64,000 nucleotides of DNA from Prevotellaceae bacterium UBA4336 (GCA_002394305.1 DGTM01000041.1:43910-107909); one strand, 5' to 3'; positions 50,201 to 59,983 are shown, counted from the first letter of the stretch. Made by a program: numbers and translations. Notes: a model not told the origin generated them from the letters alone.

Positions 50201-53200
50201 TAGAGCGAGCTGCTGACGTTCATGGGCTGGTTGTTGTGCCAACCGACGAAGCCGCCGCACTGCGTGGTGCCATTGGTGGTGAGCAGACAACCGTCGTAGA
50301 TGCAGTCCGTAATGGTCAGCTCGCCGGTGGGCATAGCCATGATGCCGCCGTGGGTGCCTTCGCCTGCGACACTGCTGTGGATGACGGTGCTCACGCGACA
50401 GCCCTTTAAGGTCATCGGATTGAAGCTGGTGGCCACCAGACCGGCAGCATACTTCCGGGAGGTGTAGATGTTGCCTGCCACCTTCAGATTCTGGATGGTA
50501 GCGCCGTTCACGTAGCGGAACGGGGCGCAGTACTCCTCGCCAAAGGGAGCCTCAGATGACCCGCATGTGAAGGTCAGCGTGTAGTCGTCACTGCCGAGGA
50601 AGGTTCCCGAGAACGAGTTGGTGGAGCTGGTGCCTACCATCGTCGATACGCTGATGTTGGCATTCAGCTTCAGGAACTTACCTGCGTAGTTCTGGCCCTC
50701 GGCAACGCTGGTTGCGAGGAGATTCCAGTCGGCTTCGCTGCCGATGAGCAAGGGACTCTCTGCTGTTCCTGCGCCATCGAAAGGCTTGCTCACAGCGAAC
50801 CCGACGGTCTTCGAGCCAGAGTAGGTATCAGAGCCCTCGACGGCGGTGAGCACAAGCGTGTAGTCGCCCGCAGCGGTGATGTTGAGGGGGAAGGAAGTGG
50901 CGCTGCCATTCAGCGTGGCCGTGAAGTCGGTGGTGATGGCAGGGTTCGTCTCGCCATAGCCCGCGATGGTCGGGGTGATGCTGAGGGAGGCGCCTTCCAT
51001 AATGTAGGAGTTTTTAATGTCGCTGACCGTGACGGGCAGATAGTACCAGTTGCCGTCGGCGGCCTGAGCCTTCATGCAGAGCTCACCGGCGAGAACCTCG
51101 GTATAGACCATCGTGCCCTGAGGGGCATCCAGCTGTTGGGTATAGAAGCAGTCGGTGCCTACGCCTGTTCCGCGCACGAAAGTGGCGCCCACGGTGATGT
51201 CTTTCTCGCCATCAGAAACGGCGAGCGCCGTGTTGGGAGCGTAGAGCGAGCTGGTGATGCTGATGGTCTGGCCGTTGTGCCAGCCCACGAAGCCGCCGCA
51301 ATGCATGGTGCCGTTGGTGGTGACCAGGCGGCCAGAGTAGATGCAGTTCGTCATGTTCAGCGGACCAGTAGGCATGCCCACGATGCCGCCGTGGCTGCCG
51401 TCGCCGCCGGTGCTGCTGTGGATGATGGTGCTGACCTGGCAGTCGGCGATGGTCGTCGTGCCGGCAGTGCGGCCCACCAGACCTGCGGCACGCATCCTGT
51501 TGGTGTAGATGTTGCCGGCCACCTTCAGCTCCTTGATGGTGGCACCATCGACATAGCGGAACGGGGCGCAGAACTCTTCGCCGAAGGGTGCGGAGTCGTT
51601 GCAGATGTTGAAGGTCAACGTCTTGCCGTCGCCAATGAAGGTGCCCTTGAAGGGAGTGTTGGCGCTCGCGCCCACCATGGTCGTGACGGCCAAGTCAGTG
51701 CCTAACTTCACGTACTGACCACTGAAGTTATTGGTGCCTCTGTTGACCAGCAGGACAAAGAGTTCCCACTCGTCAGCGTTGCGGATGAGGTAGGGCTTCT
51801 CGGCTGTGCCATCTCCCTCAATCGGGTCAATCACCGTGAAGCTGAAAGACTTCGAGCCACTGCAGCTGCCCGTGCCGTTGACGACGAGCGTGTGCTTACC
51901 TTGAGTTGTGACGCTGGCAGAGGAAGCGGCCACGCTGGCACCGTCCAGCGTGATTGTGTAGTCGGTGCCGGAGCTGAGCTGCGTACCATCAGGGAATTTC
52001 ACGGCCGGCGTGATGCTGAGCGTGCCGCCTTGAGCCAGCTCATAGAACTCCTCGATGTTGCTGACGGCGCAAGGAACGTAGTAAGTCTTGCCGTCTAAGA
52101 GCTGCAGCTGCCTGGAGATTTCGCCCTCGACGGGTTCGTTGCTCACCTGGTAGGCACCGCTGATGGTGGCGGTGATGCCGCGCACTGGGTTCAGGTAGTA
52201 GCATCGGCTGATGGTACCCTTGTCGCCCTGCAGGCATATCGGGTGCATGGAGCTGATGCGGGTGAAGGTGCCGCGCTCTATACAGTTATCTATGGTGTAA
52301 CTGCCGTTGCCACACCAGCCCCAGATGCCGGCGACGTTGCCACGATTCGCATCGAGGCCGGCGATGGTGCCGGCGAAGATGCAGTCCTTGATGGTGGTAT
52401 TCGACTCGCGGCCATGGCCCACGATGCCACCGGCGTAGTCGCTGCGGATGTTGAGCTGGGCCGTGACGGTGCAGCCCTCAATGAGGTTGGTGCCGTCGGC
52501 AAAGCCTACGATGCCGGCGGTGTGGGCCTGGCTGGCGGTGATGGTGCCTGCCACGGTGAGGTTCTTGATGGTGGCGCCGTTGATGTAGCTGAAGAGGGCT
52601 GTGCCTTGGTTGCCCCAGTCGCTGATGTTCATCGTGATGGTATGGCCACCGCCGAGGAAGGTGCCGCTGAAGGCTCTGGTCGGTGTGTTTCCCGTCACGT
52701 AGCCACACTTCTGCGTCACGCTAATGTCGGCCCTAAGCTCTACGAACTTGCCGCTGTAGCTGTAGCTGTTACCTATATTTTTCGTGAAGACCTCCCATTC
52801 GGCTGCAGAGCTGATGGTATAGGGATCAGACTGCGTGCCGCTGCCGGGGAGCGCGCCCACCGGGATGTAGGGCACGATTTTCTGAGTGCCTGCGTTTGAG
52901 GCCGTGGCGATGGTCGTGGTGCCTTCGATGACGAACTGTTTTCCACCAGCAAAGGTGACGCTGGTCACACCGAAATCGCCTTCAATAGTATGGAGGAAAT
53001 CGCTGGGGTTGGTCCAGCCGAGCGTCAGCGTACCGCTGTTGGGGCTTCTGGAGCCATGACCAATGGAGGCAGAATTCGACCCGGCTATGACTGTCACCTG
53101 ACCGCCGTTGATGACGACGTCGCCGCAGTAGCTGTCGGGAGAACCGTTCCACGTCTTGTCGCCGCCGCCGATGCCGGCGGCGCCCGGGCCACCGGTGACC

Positions 53201-55701
53201 CTCACCACACCGCCATTGATGACGACGCGGCCGCCGTAGCTATTGTCCATGTTGCCGCCGATGCCGGCTGCTGCCATTCCACCCGCGACATCGATGTTGC
53301 CGCCGTTGATGATGAGCGTGCCCATCCTTGATGAGCCAATGCCGGCCATCTCGTATGCGCCTTTCACCACCAGGTTGCCGGGACCCTCGATGGTGAGCGT
53401 ATTTCCCTCGCTCAGTTCGATGCCTTTGGTTAATTTGAACGTGATACCCTCAGACAGGATAAGCGTGACATTGCCATGGATTTTGATGCGGACATCGTAT
53501 TCCTTGTCACATACCACTTCGTACGACATACCGTCAGTCAGGTCGAGGTTGGGACGGTTCCAGTCCCACCATGCGTCGATGTATTCGACATTACCGATGG
53601 TGAACGCTTCGCTGTCCCGACCACCATAATTGCCATGGCCTGTAAAGGTTACCGAGGCCCGGCCACTTTTTGTGTTGTTGGCATAGCTCACCGTGTAGTC
53701 AACGTCTCTGACGAGGGCGACGCCTTTGCACGTCACCGTCACGTCGGGTTCTACGCCTCTGCCCGTATAGAAGTAACGCGGCTGGAGGCCCGACACCTCG
53801 CAGGGCAGATAGTACGTCGTGCCGTCGGCAGCATTGACCAGATAATAAACCTTGTTCTGCGGGACAGAGGCCTGAACCTGATAGGCTCCAGGGGAGACGC
53901 AGGCTAAATCCGGCGTGCCGATCTGCGCGTTCACGTAGTAGCAGTCGTTGAAGCGACCCTTAGGGCCGCACAAGCCCACGGGGTGCATGGACGAGATGTT
54001 GTTGTAGGTACCCTTTTCTATGCAGTTTTGGAACAAGGGGTAGCCGGAGTCGCTCCAGCCCCAGAGGCCACCGATGTTGGCACGCTCGCCTCCCACACCG
54101 TTGATGGTGCCGGCGAAGACGCAGTCCTTGAAGGTGGTGCTTGAGATTTCGCCATGACCGATGATGCCGCCGGCATAGTTGCTGTTGATGTTGAGCGTGG
54201 CGGTGACGATACATTTCTCCAAGAGGTTTTCGCCGTATGCAAAGCCTACGAGGCCCGCCGTGTGGTGGCTGGAGGAGCTGATGGTGCCGGCCACGGTGAG
54301 GTCCTTGATGGTGGCATCGGAGATGCAGTGAAAGGGAGCCACGCCCTGCTCGTTGGGGCTCGTGCCGGTGGCCGTGCTGCTGAGGTTGGCCGTCAGCGTG
54401 TGGCCCTCGCCGAGGAAGGTGCCGCTGAAAGGACGCCTGCCGTATTCGTTCTGCTCTCGGAGTCCCACCGTCGTGGTGATAGTGACGTCGGCGCCCAGCT
54501 TCACCACCTTGCCGCTGAAATCGTTGCCCTGACCGACATAGTAGGCGAATGCAGCCCACTCGTCCGTGCTGTTGATAAGGTAGGGGTCGTTCTGCGTGCC
54601 GGCATGGGCGGACAGCCAGTCGCTGCCGCTGAACTTGGCCCGTACGTCGACGCCGCCCCGAGGCATGGTGAAGGTGTAGCCGTCGGTCTCGTTGCCGCTG
54701 AGGGCTATAGCATTGCCACCCGCGTCGGTGACGGAGATGCTCTGCAGCGAGCCGAATGCCTTGGTCAGCCGCATGGTCTTTCCCTCGTGAGTGCCAAGGG
54801 AAGCAGGCGTTATGACGCCGAAGCCTTCGTTGCGAACGACTGCGCGGTTCGGGAATTGGATGGCGCTGCGATACATTTCACAGCGATCAACGGAGCTGAA
54901 GCTGTTCAGGTAGTTGGCGAGCGTGGCATCATCATAAAGGTCGCGCCCGTGCGCATTCCATAGATTTTCACTTTGGTCGCCCACGAACTCATTGTCTTGG
55001 CTGTGGTTGCTCGTGCGGGTGCCGTAGAACGTGCAGTGGTTGATGTTGCCGTTATTATAGCCTACGATTCCGCCCACGTCAGCATCGTGGTTCAGCACGT
55101 CGCCCGTCATGCAGCAATATTCGACTCCACCCTGGTTCTCGCCACAGATGCCGCCCACCTTGGCTGTATTGCTGGACCCGCGCCAATAGGAGATGACATC
55201 GGCACTCACCCAACAGTTGGAAATGAGGCCGTTGTTCTGGCCGGCAATGCCGCCCACCATGCGCGAACTGGAACACTCGATGCGGCCGCTTACATGCAGG
55301 TTCTCCACATTGCCCGTCTTTGCGATTTCGGAAAACAGGCCCTGATAGTTATCCGCGGCAGCTATAATGGCGAGCTTGATGGTGTGACCGTTGCCAAAGA
55401 AAATGCCCGTGTACGGCTTGCCGGTATTGAATCCCAGAGGCTGCCACGAGTAAGCGCTCAAGTCGAGGTCGGCTTCCAGCATGTAGTTGTGCTCGTAATA
55501 ATCCTTGTCGACACCGTCGCCGGAGTCATCATCCCAGTGTTGCTGGGCGTAGGCCAGCTCGGCCGCAGTCCTGATGATTATAACCTTACGACCAGGGAGG
55601 TATTCCGGCCTCTTTGTCGAGCCGTCCCATACATCTATGGCCCACGATGCCTGCACGACGGTGCAGAGCAGAGCCAATAAAGTTAAAATTCTACTTTTCA
55701 T
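47260..55701 (-). CDS. Giant modular secreted adhesin-like protein with T9SS-type tail (2813 residues)
   Basis: The protein has a signal peptide (MKSRILTLLALLCTVVQASWA). An N-terminal GLUG-motif region spans about 100-260 (GGIAGQNNGLISNCWVSADV, GGIVGYNNGNINHCTFYG). Five modules of about 340 residues have a header like GTAESPYLIRSTDDWALF, near residues 367, 957, 1299, 1647 and 1989. Each consists of a beta-helix-like block with GLUG-type motifs (HTAGIVGFADGTN) followed by a Cys-Tyr-containing and Ig-like segment (TDYTITLDG). Two INGG-repeat domains (VINGGVVRVTGGPGAAGIGG; about 800-950 and 2400-2530) separate the groups. The tail (WYTIDGRRLSGKPTASGVYV, then NNGRKVLIK) is a CTD. It is likely exported and surface-attached as an adhesin, which is inference. 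A small peptide gene and a lipoprotein gene flank it. Confidence 0.85.
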   Translation of the reverse strand: MKSRILTLLALLCTVVQASWAIDVWDGSTKRPEYLPGRKVIIIRTAAELAYAQQHWDDDSGDGVDKDYYEHNYMLEADLDLSAYSWQPLGFNTGKPYTGIFFGNGHTIKLAIIAAADNYQGLFSEIAKTGNVENLHVSGRIECSSSRMVGGIAGQNNGLISNCWVSADVISYWRGSSNTAKVGGICGENQGGVEYCCMTGDVLNHDADVGGIVGYNNGNINHCTFYGTRTSNHSQDNEFVGDQSENLWNAHGRDLYDDATLANYLNSFSSVDRCEMYRSAIQFPNRAVVRNEGFGVITPASLGTHEGKTMRLTKAFGSLQSISVTDAGGNAIALSGNETDGYTFTMPRGGVDVRAKFSGSDWLSAHAGTQNDPYLINSTDEWAAFAYYVGQGNDFSGKVVKLGADVTITTTVGLREQNEYGRRPFSGTFLGEGHTLTANLSSTATGTSPNEQGVAPFHCISDATIKDLTVAGTISSSSHHTAGLVGFAYGENLLEKCIVTATLNINSNYAGGIIGHGEISSTTFKDCVFAGTINGVGGERANIGGLWGWSDSGYPLFQNCIEKGTYNNISSMHPVGLCGPKGRFNDCYYVNAQIGTPDLACVSPGAYQVQASVPQNKVYYLVNAADGTTYYLPCEVSGLQPRYFYTGRGVEPDVTVTCKGVALVRDVDYTVSYANNTKSGRASVTFTGHGNYGGRDSEAFTIGNVEYIDAWWDWNRPNLDLTDGMSYEVVCDKEYDVRIKIHGNVTLILSEGITFKLTKGIELSEGNTLTIEGPGNLVVKGAYEMAGIGSSRMGTLIINGGNIDVAGGMAAAGIGGNMDNSYGGRVVINGGVVRVTGGPGAAGIGGGDKTWNGSPDSYCGDVVINGGQVTVIAGSNSASIGHGSRSPNSGTLTLGWTNPSDFLHTIEGDFGVTSVTFAGGKQFVIEGTTTIATASNAGTQKIVPYIPVGALPGSGTQSDPYTISSAAEWEVFTKNIGNSYSYSGKFVELRADISVTQKCGYVTGNTPTRAFSGTFLGGGHTITMNISDWGNQGTALFSYINGATIKNLTVAGTITASQAHTAGIVGFADGTNLIEGCTVTAQLNIRSDYAGGIVGHGRESNTTIKDCIFAGTIAGLDANRGNVAGIWGWCGNGSYTIDNCIERGTFTRISSMHPICLQGDKGTISRCYYLNPVRGITATISGAYQVSNEPVEGEISRQLQLLDGKTYYVPCAVSNIEEFYELAQGGTLSITPAVKFPDGTQLSSGTDYTITLDGASVAASSASVTTQGKHTLVVNGTGSCSGSKSFSFTVIDPIEGDGTAEKPYLIRNADEWELFVLLVNRGTNNFSGQYVKLGTDLAVTTMVGASANTPFKGTFIGDGKTLTFNICNDSAPFGEEFCAPFRYVDGATIKELKVAGNIYTNRMRAAGLVGRTAGTTTIADCQVSTIIHSSTGGDGSHGGIVGMPTGPLNMTNCIYSGRLVTTNGTMHCGGFVGWHNGQTISITSSLYAPNTALAVSDGEKDITVGATFVRGTGVGTDCFYTQQLDAPQGTMVYTEVLAGELCMKAQAADGNWYYLPVTVSDIKNSYIMEGASLSITPTIAGYGETNPAITTDFTATLNGSATSFPLNITAAGDYTLVLTAVEGSDTYSGSKTVGFAVSKPFDGAGTAESPLLIGSEADWNLLATSVAEGQNYAGKFLKLNANISVSTMVGTSSTNSFSGTFLGSDDYTLTFTCGSSEAPFGEEYCAPFRYVNGATIQNLKVAGNIYTSRKYAAGLVATSFNPMTLKGCRVSTVIHSSVAGEGTHGGIMAMPTGELTITDCIYDGCLLTTNGTTQCGGFVGWHNNQPMNVSSSLYAPVLSSSSAESPIAVGATFVRGGNVGNYCYYTTPLGDAQGTMVYATRPEGELCMQAQAADNNMYYLPCTVGGVLAAYDQEEGVSITPTVTGLDNTTLTFGTDFTATLDGTDVASFPINVTGKGDHTLVLTGKGDNYSGSKTFPFVVTAALEGQGTAESPYLIRSTDDWALFATKVAGGLDYSGKYVKLNDDITISIPVGEREDKPFSGIFLGGGKTLTADITNTNADAQGTAPFRYIKDATIQDVNVSGTIASNSRYTGGLVGFADGTNSITNSTITATLNVSSDYAAGFVGNGLSSTTTLRNCIFAGTINGVDGNRSNMAGIWGLGGTPTLENCMEKGTYTNVGSLHPIGLQHNAGTITGCYYLTPRTGQPDHACAVSGAYLVSASAAEGEISKLVTAVDGGTYYMPCTVGGVKSVYPKSGEAIALAPTVMAADGTVLTAGTDFTFATNPATVKDAGNYTLTVTARGNSYTGTKEIAFSVSGNVAVTSSSTELNGGVHTVYENVTVSSRIRVNGDVVLNLGEGTKLTAPKGIELGKGNKLTINGPGTLVIDNCDDDKSGIGAVEVGTLIINSGYIEVNSGQYAAAIGGDKNNISGGSITINGGVVIARHTGIAYAPAIGGGYDDKEGHYGVCGDIVINGGQVKASSFAYGFGQGMQPSANTITENDYTSGTLTFGWTNPDDYIHDCSLKSVTSHNLNVASFAFAEGRKFIIQRTNAVCTMDNIYGETLIPLLAPTNTGNNSALISSCDGMKLPVMLDGRTLYKDGAWNTLCLPFNVSLSGSPLNGAEARPLTSGSISDDQTTISLEFGDAVTELVAGTPYIIRWPKANDYVNDDAHNIVSPVFGGMTIDATDRSYDNGESGDKHVRFVGTYDTKAFSSKDYSILLMGGENTLYYPASGAGIGAQRAYLKIGDEGAANVRRLTAFDISFGDDNTTGIISISTEDSSSANGWYTIDGRRLSGKPTASGVYVNNGRKVLIK

Positions 55702-55728
55702 ATTATCATGCGTGATGTTTTATTGTTC

Positions 55729-55914
55729 TTACCATGTCTCATCCCAAATGATTACGTCGCTTTTCTGGTATCCGCTGTTGAAGTTATCGGATATGCTGGG
55801 AGCTGCTGCGGGTAAGTTTGGCGGCCCAGGGGAAATGACGCTGCTAGTAAGCAGCTGATGCTGAAGTTGCAGCTCTACCACGCACATCGTGGGTTGTTGA
55901 TACCTGTGTTTCAT
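55729..55914 (-). CDS. Small W-terminated peptide downstream of a CTD surface protein (61 residues)
   Basis: From the ATG at 55914 the product is 61 residues: MKHRYQQPTMCVVELQLQHQ, then LLTSSVISPGPPN, ending IIWDETW. An earlier ATG at 55932 would add six residues but breaks alignment with the 34668-34835 peptide. Both share MK-x-x-Y-x-x-P, V-E, a Leu/Met-rich turn before S-[SV], a Pro/Asp-rich tail and a terminal Trp. It begins 30 bp after the stop of the 1335-residue CTD protein and ends 27 bp before the start of the 2813-residue one. It has no signal peptide. Function unknown; the small size and position suggest a peptide accessory or precursor. Confidence 0.75.
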   Translation of the reverse strand: MKHRYQQPTMCVVELQLQHQLLTSSVISPGPPNLPAAAPSISDNFNSGYQKSDVIIWDETW

Positions 55915-55944
55915 TATTGTGTTGTGTTTCATTTGTTTCGTCTC

Positions 55945-58900
55945 TTACTTAATCACGACCTTCTTATCATTATATATATATACGCCTGCGCGCGAGGGCT
56001 TGCCGTCGAGCTTGCGACCGTCGAGCGTGTACCAGATGCCTGATTGACCATCGACTATTGACCATTGAGCTTTGGGGATGTCCGTTGTCTCGTCGCTCTC
56101 TCCGTCGAAGATGATTATCTGGCGGACATAAGCCGGTTTGTTGCCAAACTTGCTCTCCACGCGCATAATCCAGCGGAAGGCACCAACGGTCACCGTGCCG
56201 TTGTTACCGAGGCTCAGGCTACCGCTGGTGTTGACATAGTAGAACGGATCCTGGGCCGTTGCCGTCGTGGGCTCGTAGGTGCCGTAGAGGGTGTAGGTGT
56301 CCTCGGCGGTCATCATGGTCAGGCGGGCATCGGTGGCCTTCGCCTTCAGCGTGGCATTCTCGGTGGTGAACGCGTAGTCCGTCACGGCCTTCTTTGGTTT
56401 ATAGACGTAAGGCATGTTGGCATGCAGCATGGTGCCGGCGTCCACCTTCTTCAGGAACACCCAGATGTCGTCGGTGGCATCCGTCTGTGCGTTGGGAGCA
56501 TTGGCTATCATGTTGATCTTGTAGAAGTCAAACTTCTCCGTGTCGGCTTCCTTGATGGTGTAGTCGAACGGCACGAACCATGCCTGGTGCTTGCCCACGC
56601 GGTCCTCGCCGAGTGTCTTCTGGTAGGTGGCGGAGTTGACTGCGAAACTCGACGTAAAGGTGTAGGATTCACCGTCGGTCAGCGTCACGGCATCCCCAAC
56701 ATAGGGTACGATTTTCTGACCTCCGATATTGCTACTGGTAGCCTTAGTGTCAGTGCCACTGAGCAGGAAGACCTTGACAAAGGTAATGCTGTTCAACGCG
56801 TAGTCGCTGCTATAGACGAAGTCCGTGGGGTTGGTCCAGTCGAGCGTCAGCGTACCGCTGGCTGTTCCATTACAGCCAGGCCCGATACCAGGGGCATCTG
56901 AGCCACCCGTGACAGTCACCTGGCCTCCATTGATGGTGATGTCGCCACATTTTCCATAATCACCAGCCCCATATTTAGCTCCACCACCGATGCCAGCAGC
57001 CCGGCTACCGCCGGTGACATTCACCACGCCACCGTTAATGATAATGGTGCCACCGATGTTATTATTTGTGTAACCACCGATACCTGCGGCTTGAAGCCCA
57101 CCAGTAACGTTGATGGTACCGCCGTTGATGACGAGTGTTCCCACACTACTGGCTCCGATGCCAGACTGGTTCCATTCGCAGTCGTTGATGGTCAGCGCAC
57201 CAGGTCCGTTGATGGTCAGGTTGGCGTTGTTGCCGCTGCTCAGTTCGATGCCTTTCGGGGCGGTGAGCGTGGTGCCCTCGCCAAGATTCAGCACGACATC
57301 GCCTGTGATGATGATGCGCGACGGGATGGTCGTGTCGAAATAAACCTTATACGTTCCTGATGTCATCGTGGTCGTTTCGCTGGTGACGTTATGAGGGTCG
57401 CCGTCGCCTAATACTACAAACCGGACAACTTTCTCACCGACATAGTCACCTGTACCCGTCAGCGTCAGCGTGTGATAGCCATTCGCATTGATGCTGATGG
57501 GGAACGCGGTTACGGCTGCATCATTCAGCTTAGCCGTATATTGCGTGCCTAAGGCCAGGGTGTTGTCGCCGTCCTTCACGGTGGGCGTGATGCTGACTCC
57601 GGCTCCCAACGTGTAATAGGTATCAACGCCGCTGACGGGGCAGCTCCTGCCATAGACTGCCGTACCGCGAATCGTTGCTAATAAGCCTGTGCAGATTTCA
57701 CCACCGTAGGCAACGTAGGCCTGCGTACCGTTTGAACCCGCACTGGTGGTCTTGTAGCAACGCTCCACAGCCAGGGTGCCGTTGTTATTTACCATATCGA
57801 GATTACCGGTATTCTGACCGTCGGCCATGACGTAGAGACAGTCGGTGACAGTCCAGTTGCCGCTATCTCCCCAGCCAACAAACACACCCGTGTAATTGCC
57901 GCCACCCGTCAACAAGCCGCTGAACACGCAGTCCGTGATGCTGATGTTGCTGTCAAGGGCATGTCCCACGATGCCACCGATATGCGAGCCGCCGCTCACG
58001 TTGGCCGTCACGGTGCAGTCCTGTATTTTGTTGTCCACACCTTTCGAGAAGCCCACCAAGGCGGCTGTGTGCATATTGCCGGTAATGGTACCTGCCAGGG
58101 TGAGGTTCTTGATGGTAGCGTTGTTGATGTAGCAGAAGAGGGCTGTGCCGCCGTTGCTGTTGTCGGTAATCGTTGCGGTGATGGTATGGCCGTTGCCGTC
58201 GAACGTACCGCTGAAGGGGTTCACCTGTGTGCCGTCCGACACCAAGCCTACCTTCTGGCTGACGCTGATGTCGGCCATCAGCTTCACCGTCTGTCCGGCG
58301 AAAGTGCTGGTGCCGTTGTTCACGGTTTCGGCGAATGCGTTCCATTCTGCTTCATTGCCGATGTAAGTGGTGCTGTTCGCCGGGTCGCCGGTAGCAGTGA
58401 TGTTGATGGTCTTCGTGCCGGTGTAGTTGCCCGTGCCGGTGAGCACCAGTGTGTGGCTGCCCGCCGTGCTGATGTTGACGGGAAGATACTGCGCAGCGTT
58501 TCCGTCCAGCGTGACTGTGAAGTCAGTGCCGAAGGTGAGGGCTGCGGCCAGAGGGTCTGTCGGCACTGGGGTGATGAATACGGAACCATTATCCAAATTG
58601 TATGATGCGTCCACGCCACTGACAGTGCAGGCATCCGTATAGACCGTAGTGCCGTTAATCGTTATCGGCCTGTAGATTTCACTTTCAGGAGCTGTGGCAA
58701 TCACCTTCATACCCTGATTCGTGGGCAGGTTGTCGGTGGCTACAAAGTAGCAGTTTTCGATGGTGACGGTGCCATCAGTGGAGCCTGTGAAAGTGTTACT
58801 AATCATGCCCTCAGCCACCTCATCGGGTTTCATGAGCGAATTTTTGATGGTTGTCGACGAGCCTTCGTCAGTTTTCCCCACGAATCCGCCACAACCAAGA

Positions 58901-59952
58901 TTGTTGTACGAGCCAGTAATTTTTGTTAAGAAGGCACCAGTGAACTTGCAGCCGGTGATGGTCAGCGTTCCGCTGTTCTCACCGACTAAACCGCCATGGC
59001 TTTCGGTGTCATTCAGGTAGCCATAGAAATAATCCATGCTGTGGCAGTCGGTAAGGTTCAGCGTTCCGTACGACCGGGCCACGATGCCGGCGGCATATTT
59101 CCTGTCGGTGTGGATGATAGCATTGACTGTCAGGTTCCTGATGGTAGCATTCTTGACGTGGCGGAATGGGGCGCAATAGTCTTCGCTGACACGACTAATC
59201 GGACCCAGAGTAAAATACAAAATCTTGTCATTGCCGTCGAAGGCACCCTGGAATGATTTGGTCTCGTCCGTTCCTGCGGATCTGCCCCATGTGGGAATGT
59301 CGGCGGTTAGTTTTACATACTTGTCGCTGAAGGTGTCACCGCTGTTTACTTTGTCGCAAAATGCGTACCAGTCATCTTCGCTGCCGATTTCGTAGACCGT
59401 AAGCAAGTTGAATGCAAGACAAGCACGAACCATACATTGAGCATCGGTACCATGGTCTGCCCAATCTCCATTAGGAATACCGCATTTCCATGCATATCCT
59501 TGCGTGCCAGGTGTACTCGACCAATGATCACTGCCACTTATATTTGTACCGCCAACGTTGCTGAACTGCCAAAGCAGTCGCTCGTTGTTGCCTATAGTAG
59601 CAAAAAGCATGCTGTCCCATTCGTCTCGTCTGGCCAGTTTCCAAGTGGCGCCTAAGACGGGCATGCTTGTGTTCTTGGCGTTGCAAACTTCTATACCACG
59701 TAGCTGGTTCATATGCCCCTCTTCTTCCAGTGCCAGAGCGAGGCCCTTCTTGTTCACCTCGTCCACGACAAATATCATGGCCACAGCCGTCTTGCCGTCA
59801 GCCGTTGCTGCCGCCACGTTGTCGTAGATGGTGCCGTCGGTGCAGACCACGCGCCCTTTGTCGCTGGCCGTACACAGGATGCCATCCACTGCCCAAGCCC
59901 CCTGCACCACGGCGCACAGCAGGGCGAGTAATAGGATGTTCTTATTTTTCAT
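55945..59952 (-). CDS. Modular secreted adhesin-like protein with T9SS-type tail (1335 residues)
   Basis: From the ATG at 59952 there is a signal peptide (MKNKNILLLALLCAVVQGAWA). The N-terminus is an FimH-unrelated domain rich in Trp and Asp (DGTIYDNVAAATADGKTAVA) that resembles the DUF1566/Lcl-type carbohydrate-binding fold. Two modules like those of the neighbouring 2813-residue protein follow (headers GSEDDWYAFCDKVNSG near 190 and GNEAEWNAFAETVNNG near 530), with GLUG-type motifs. An INGG-repeat domain spans about 920-1035 (VINGGTINVTGGLQAAGIGG). The CTD is WYTLDGRKLDGKPSRAGVYI, then YNDKKVVIK. Degenerate ATGGTCA heptamers (56045-56065) lie just before it. It probably arose with the neighbouring giant by duplication. 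Confidence 0.85.
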   Translation of the reverse strand: MKNKNILLLALLCAVVQGAWAVDGILCTASDKGRVVCTDGTIYDNVAAATADGKTAVAMIFVVDEVNKKGLALALEEEGHMNQLRGIEVCNAKNTSMPVLGATWKLARRDEWDSMLFATIGNNERLLWQFSNVGGTNISGSDHWSSTPGTQGYAWKCGIPNGDWADHGTDAQCMVRACLAFNLLTVYEIGSEDDWYAFCDKVNSGDTFSDKYVKLTADIPTWGRSAGTDETKSFQGAFDGNDKILYFTLGPISRVSEDYCAPFRHVKNATIRNLTVNAIIHTDRKYAAGIVARSYGTLNLTDCHSMDYFYGYLNDTESHGGLVGENSGTLTITGCKFTGAFLTKITGSYNNLGCGGFVGKTDEGSSTTIKNSLMKPDEVAEGMISNTFTGSTDGTVTIENCYFVATDNLPTNQGMKVIATAPESEIYRPITINGTTVYTDACTVSGVDASYNLDNGSVFITPVPTDPLAAALTFGTDFTVTLDGNAAQYLPVNISTAGSHTLVLTGTGNYTGTKTINITATGDPANSTTYIGNEAEWNAFAETVNNGTSTFAGQTVKLMADISVSQKVGLVSDGTQVNPFSGTFDGNGHTITATITDNSNGGTALFCYINNATIKNLTLAGTITGNMHTAALVGFSKGVDNKIQDCTVTANVSGGSHIGGIVGHALDSNISITDCVFSGLLTGGGNYTGVFVGWGDSGNWTVTDCLYVMADGQNTGNLDMVNNNGTLAVERCYKTTSAGSNGTQAYVAYGGEICTGLLATIRGTAVYGRSCPVSGVDTYYTLGAGVSITPTVKDGDNTLALGTQYTAKLNDAAVTAFPISINANGYHTLTLTGTGDYVGEKVVRFVVLGDGDPHNVTSETTTMTSGTYKVYFDTTIPSRIIITGDVVLNLGEGTTLTAPKGIELSSGNNANLTINGPGALTINDCEWNQSGIGASSVGTLVINGGTINVTGGLQAAGIGGYTNNNIGGTIIINGGVVNVTGGSRAAGIGGGAKYGAGDYGKCGDITINGGQVTVTGGSDAPGIGPGCNGTASGTLTLDWTNPTDFVYSSDYALNSITFVKVFLLSGTDTKATSSNIGGQKIVPYVGDAVTLTDGESYTFTSSFAVNSATYQKTLGEDRVGKHQAWFVPFDYTIKEADTEKFDFYKINMIANAPNAQTDATDDIWVFLKKVDAGTMLHANMPYVYKPKKAVTDYAFTTENATLKAKATDARLTMMTAEDTYTLYGTYEPTTATAQDPFYYVNTSGSLSLGNNGTVTVGAFRWIMRVESKFGNKPAYVRQIIIFDGESDETTDIPKAQWSIVDGQSGIWYTLDGRKLDGKPSRAGVYIYNDKKVVIK
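56045..56065 (-). repeat. Degenerate heptamers of the ATGGTCA family before the sorting tail
   Basis: On the minus strand ATGGTCA, ATAGTCG and ATGGTCA (56065-56045) occur in a row within QWSIVDGQSG, directly before WYTLDGRK. The middle unit has diverged, so slippage is less likely than at 34939-34966. Confidence 0.8.
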
Positions 59953-59983
59953 TGTCTTTCCGTTTGATGTTTTCTTTCGTTGT

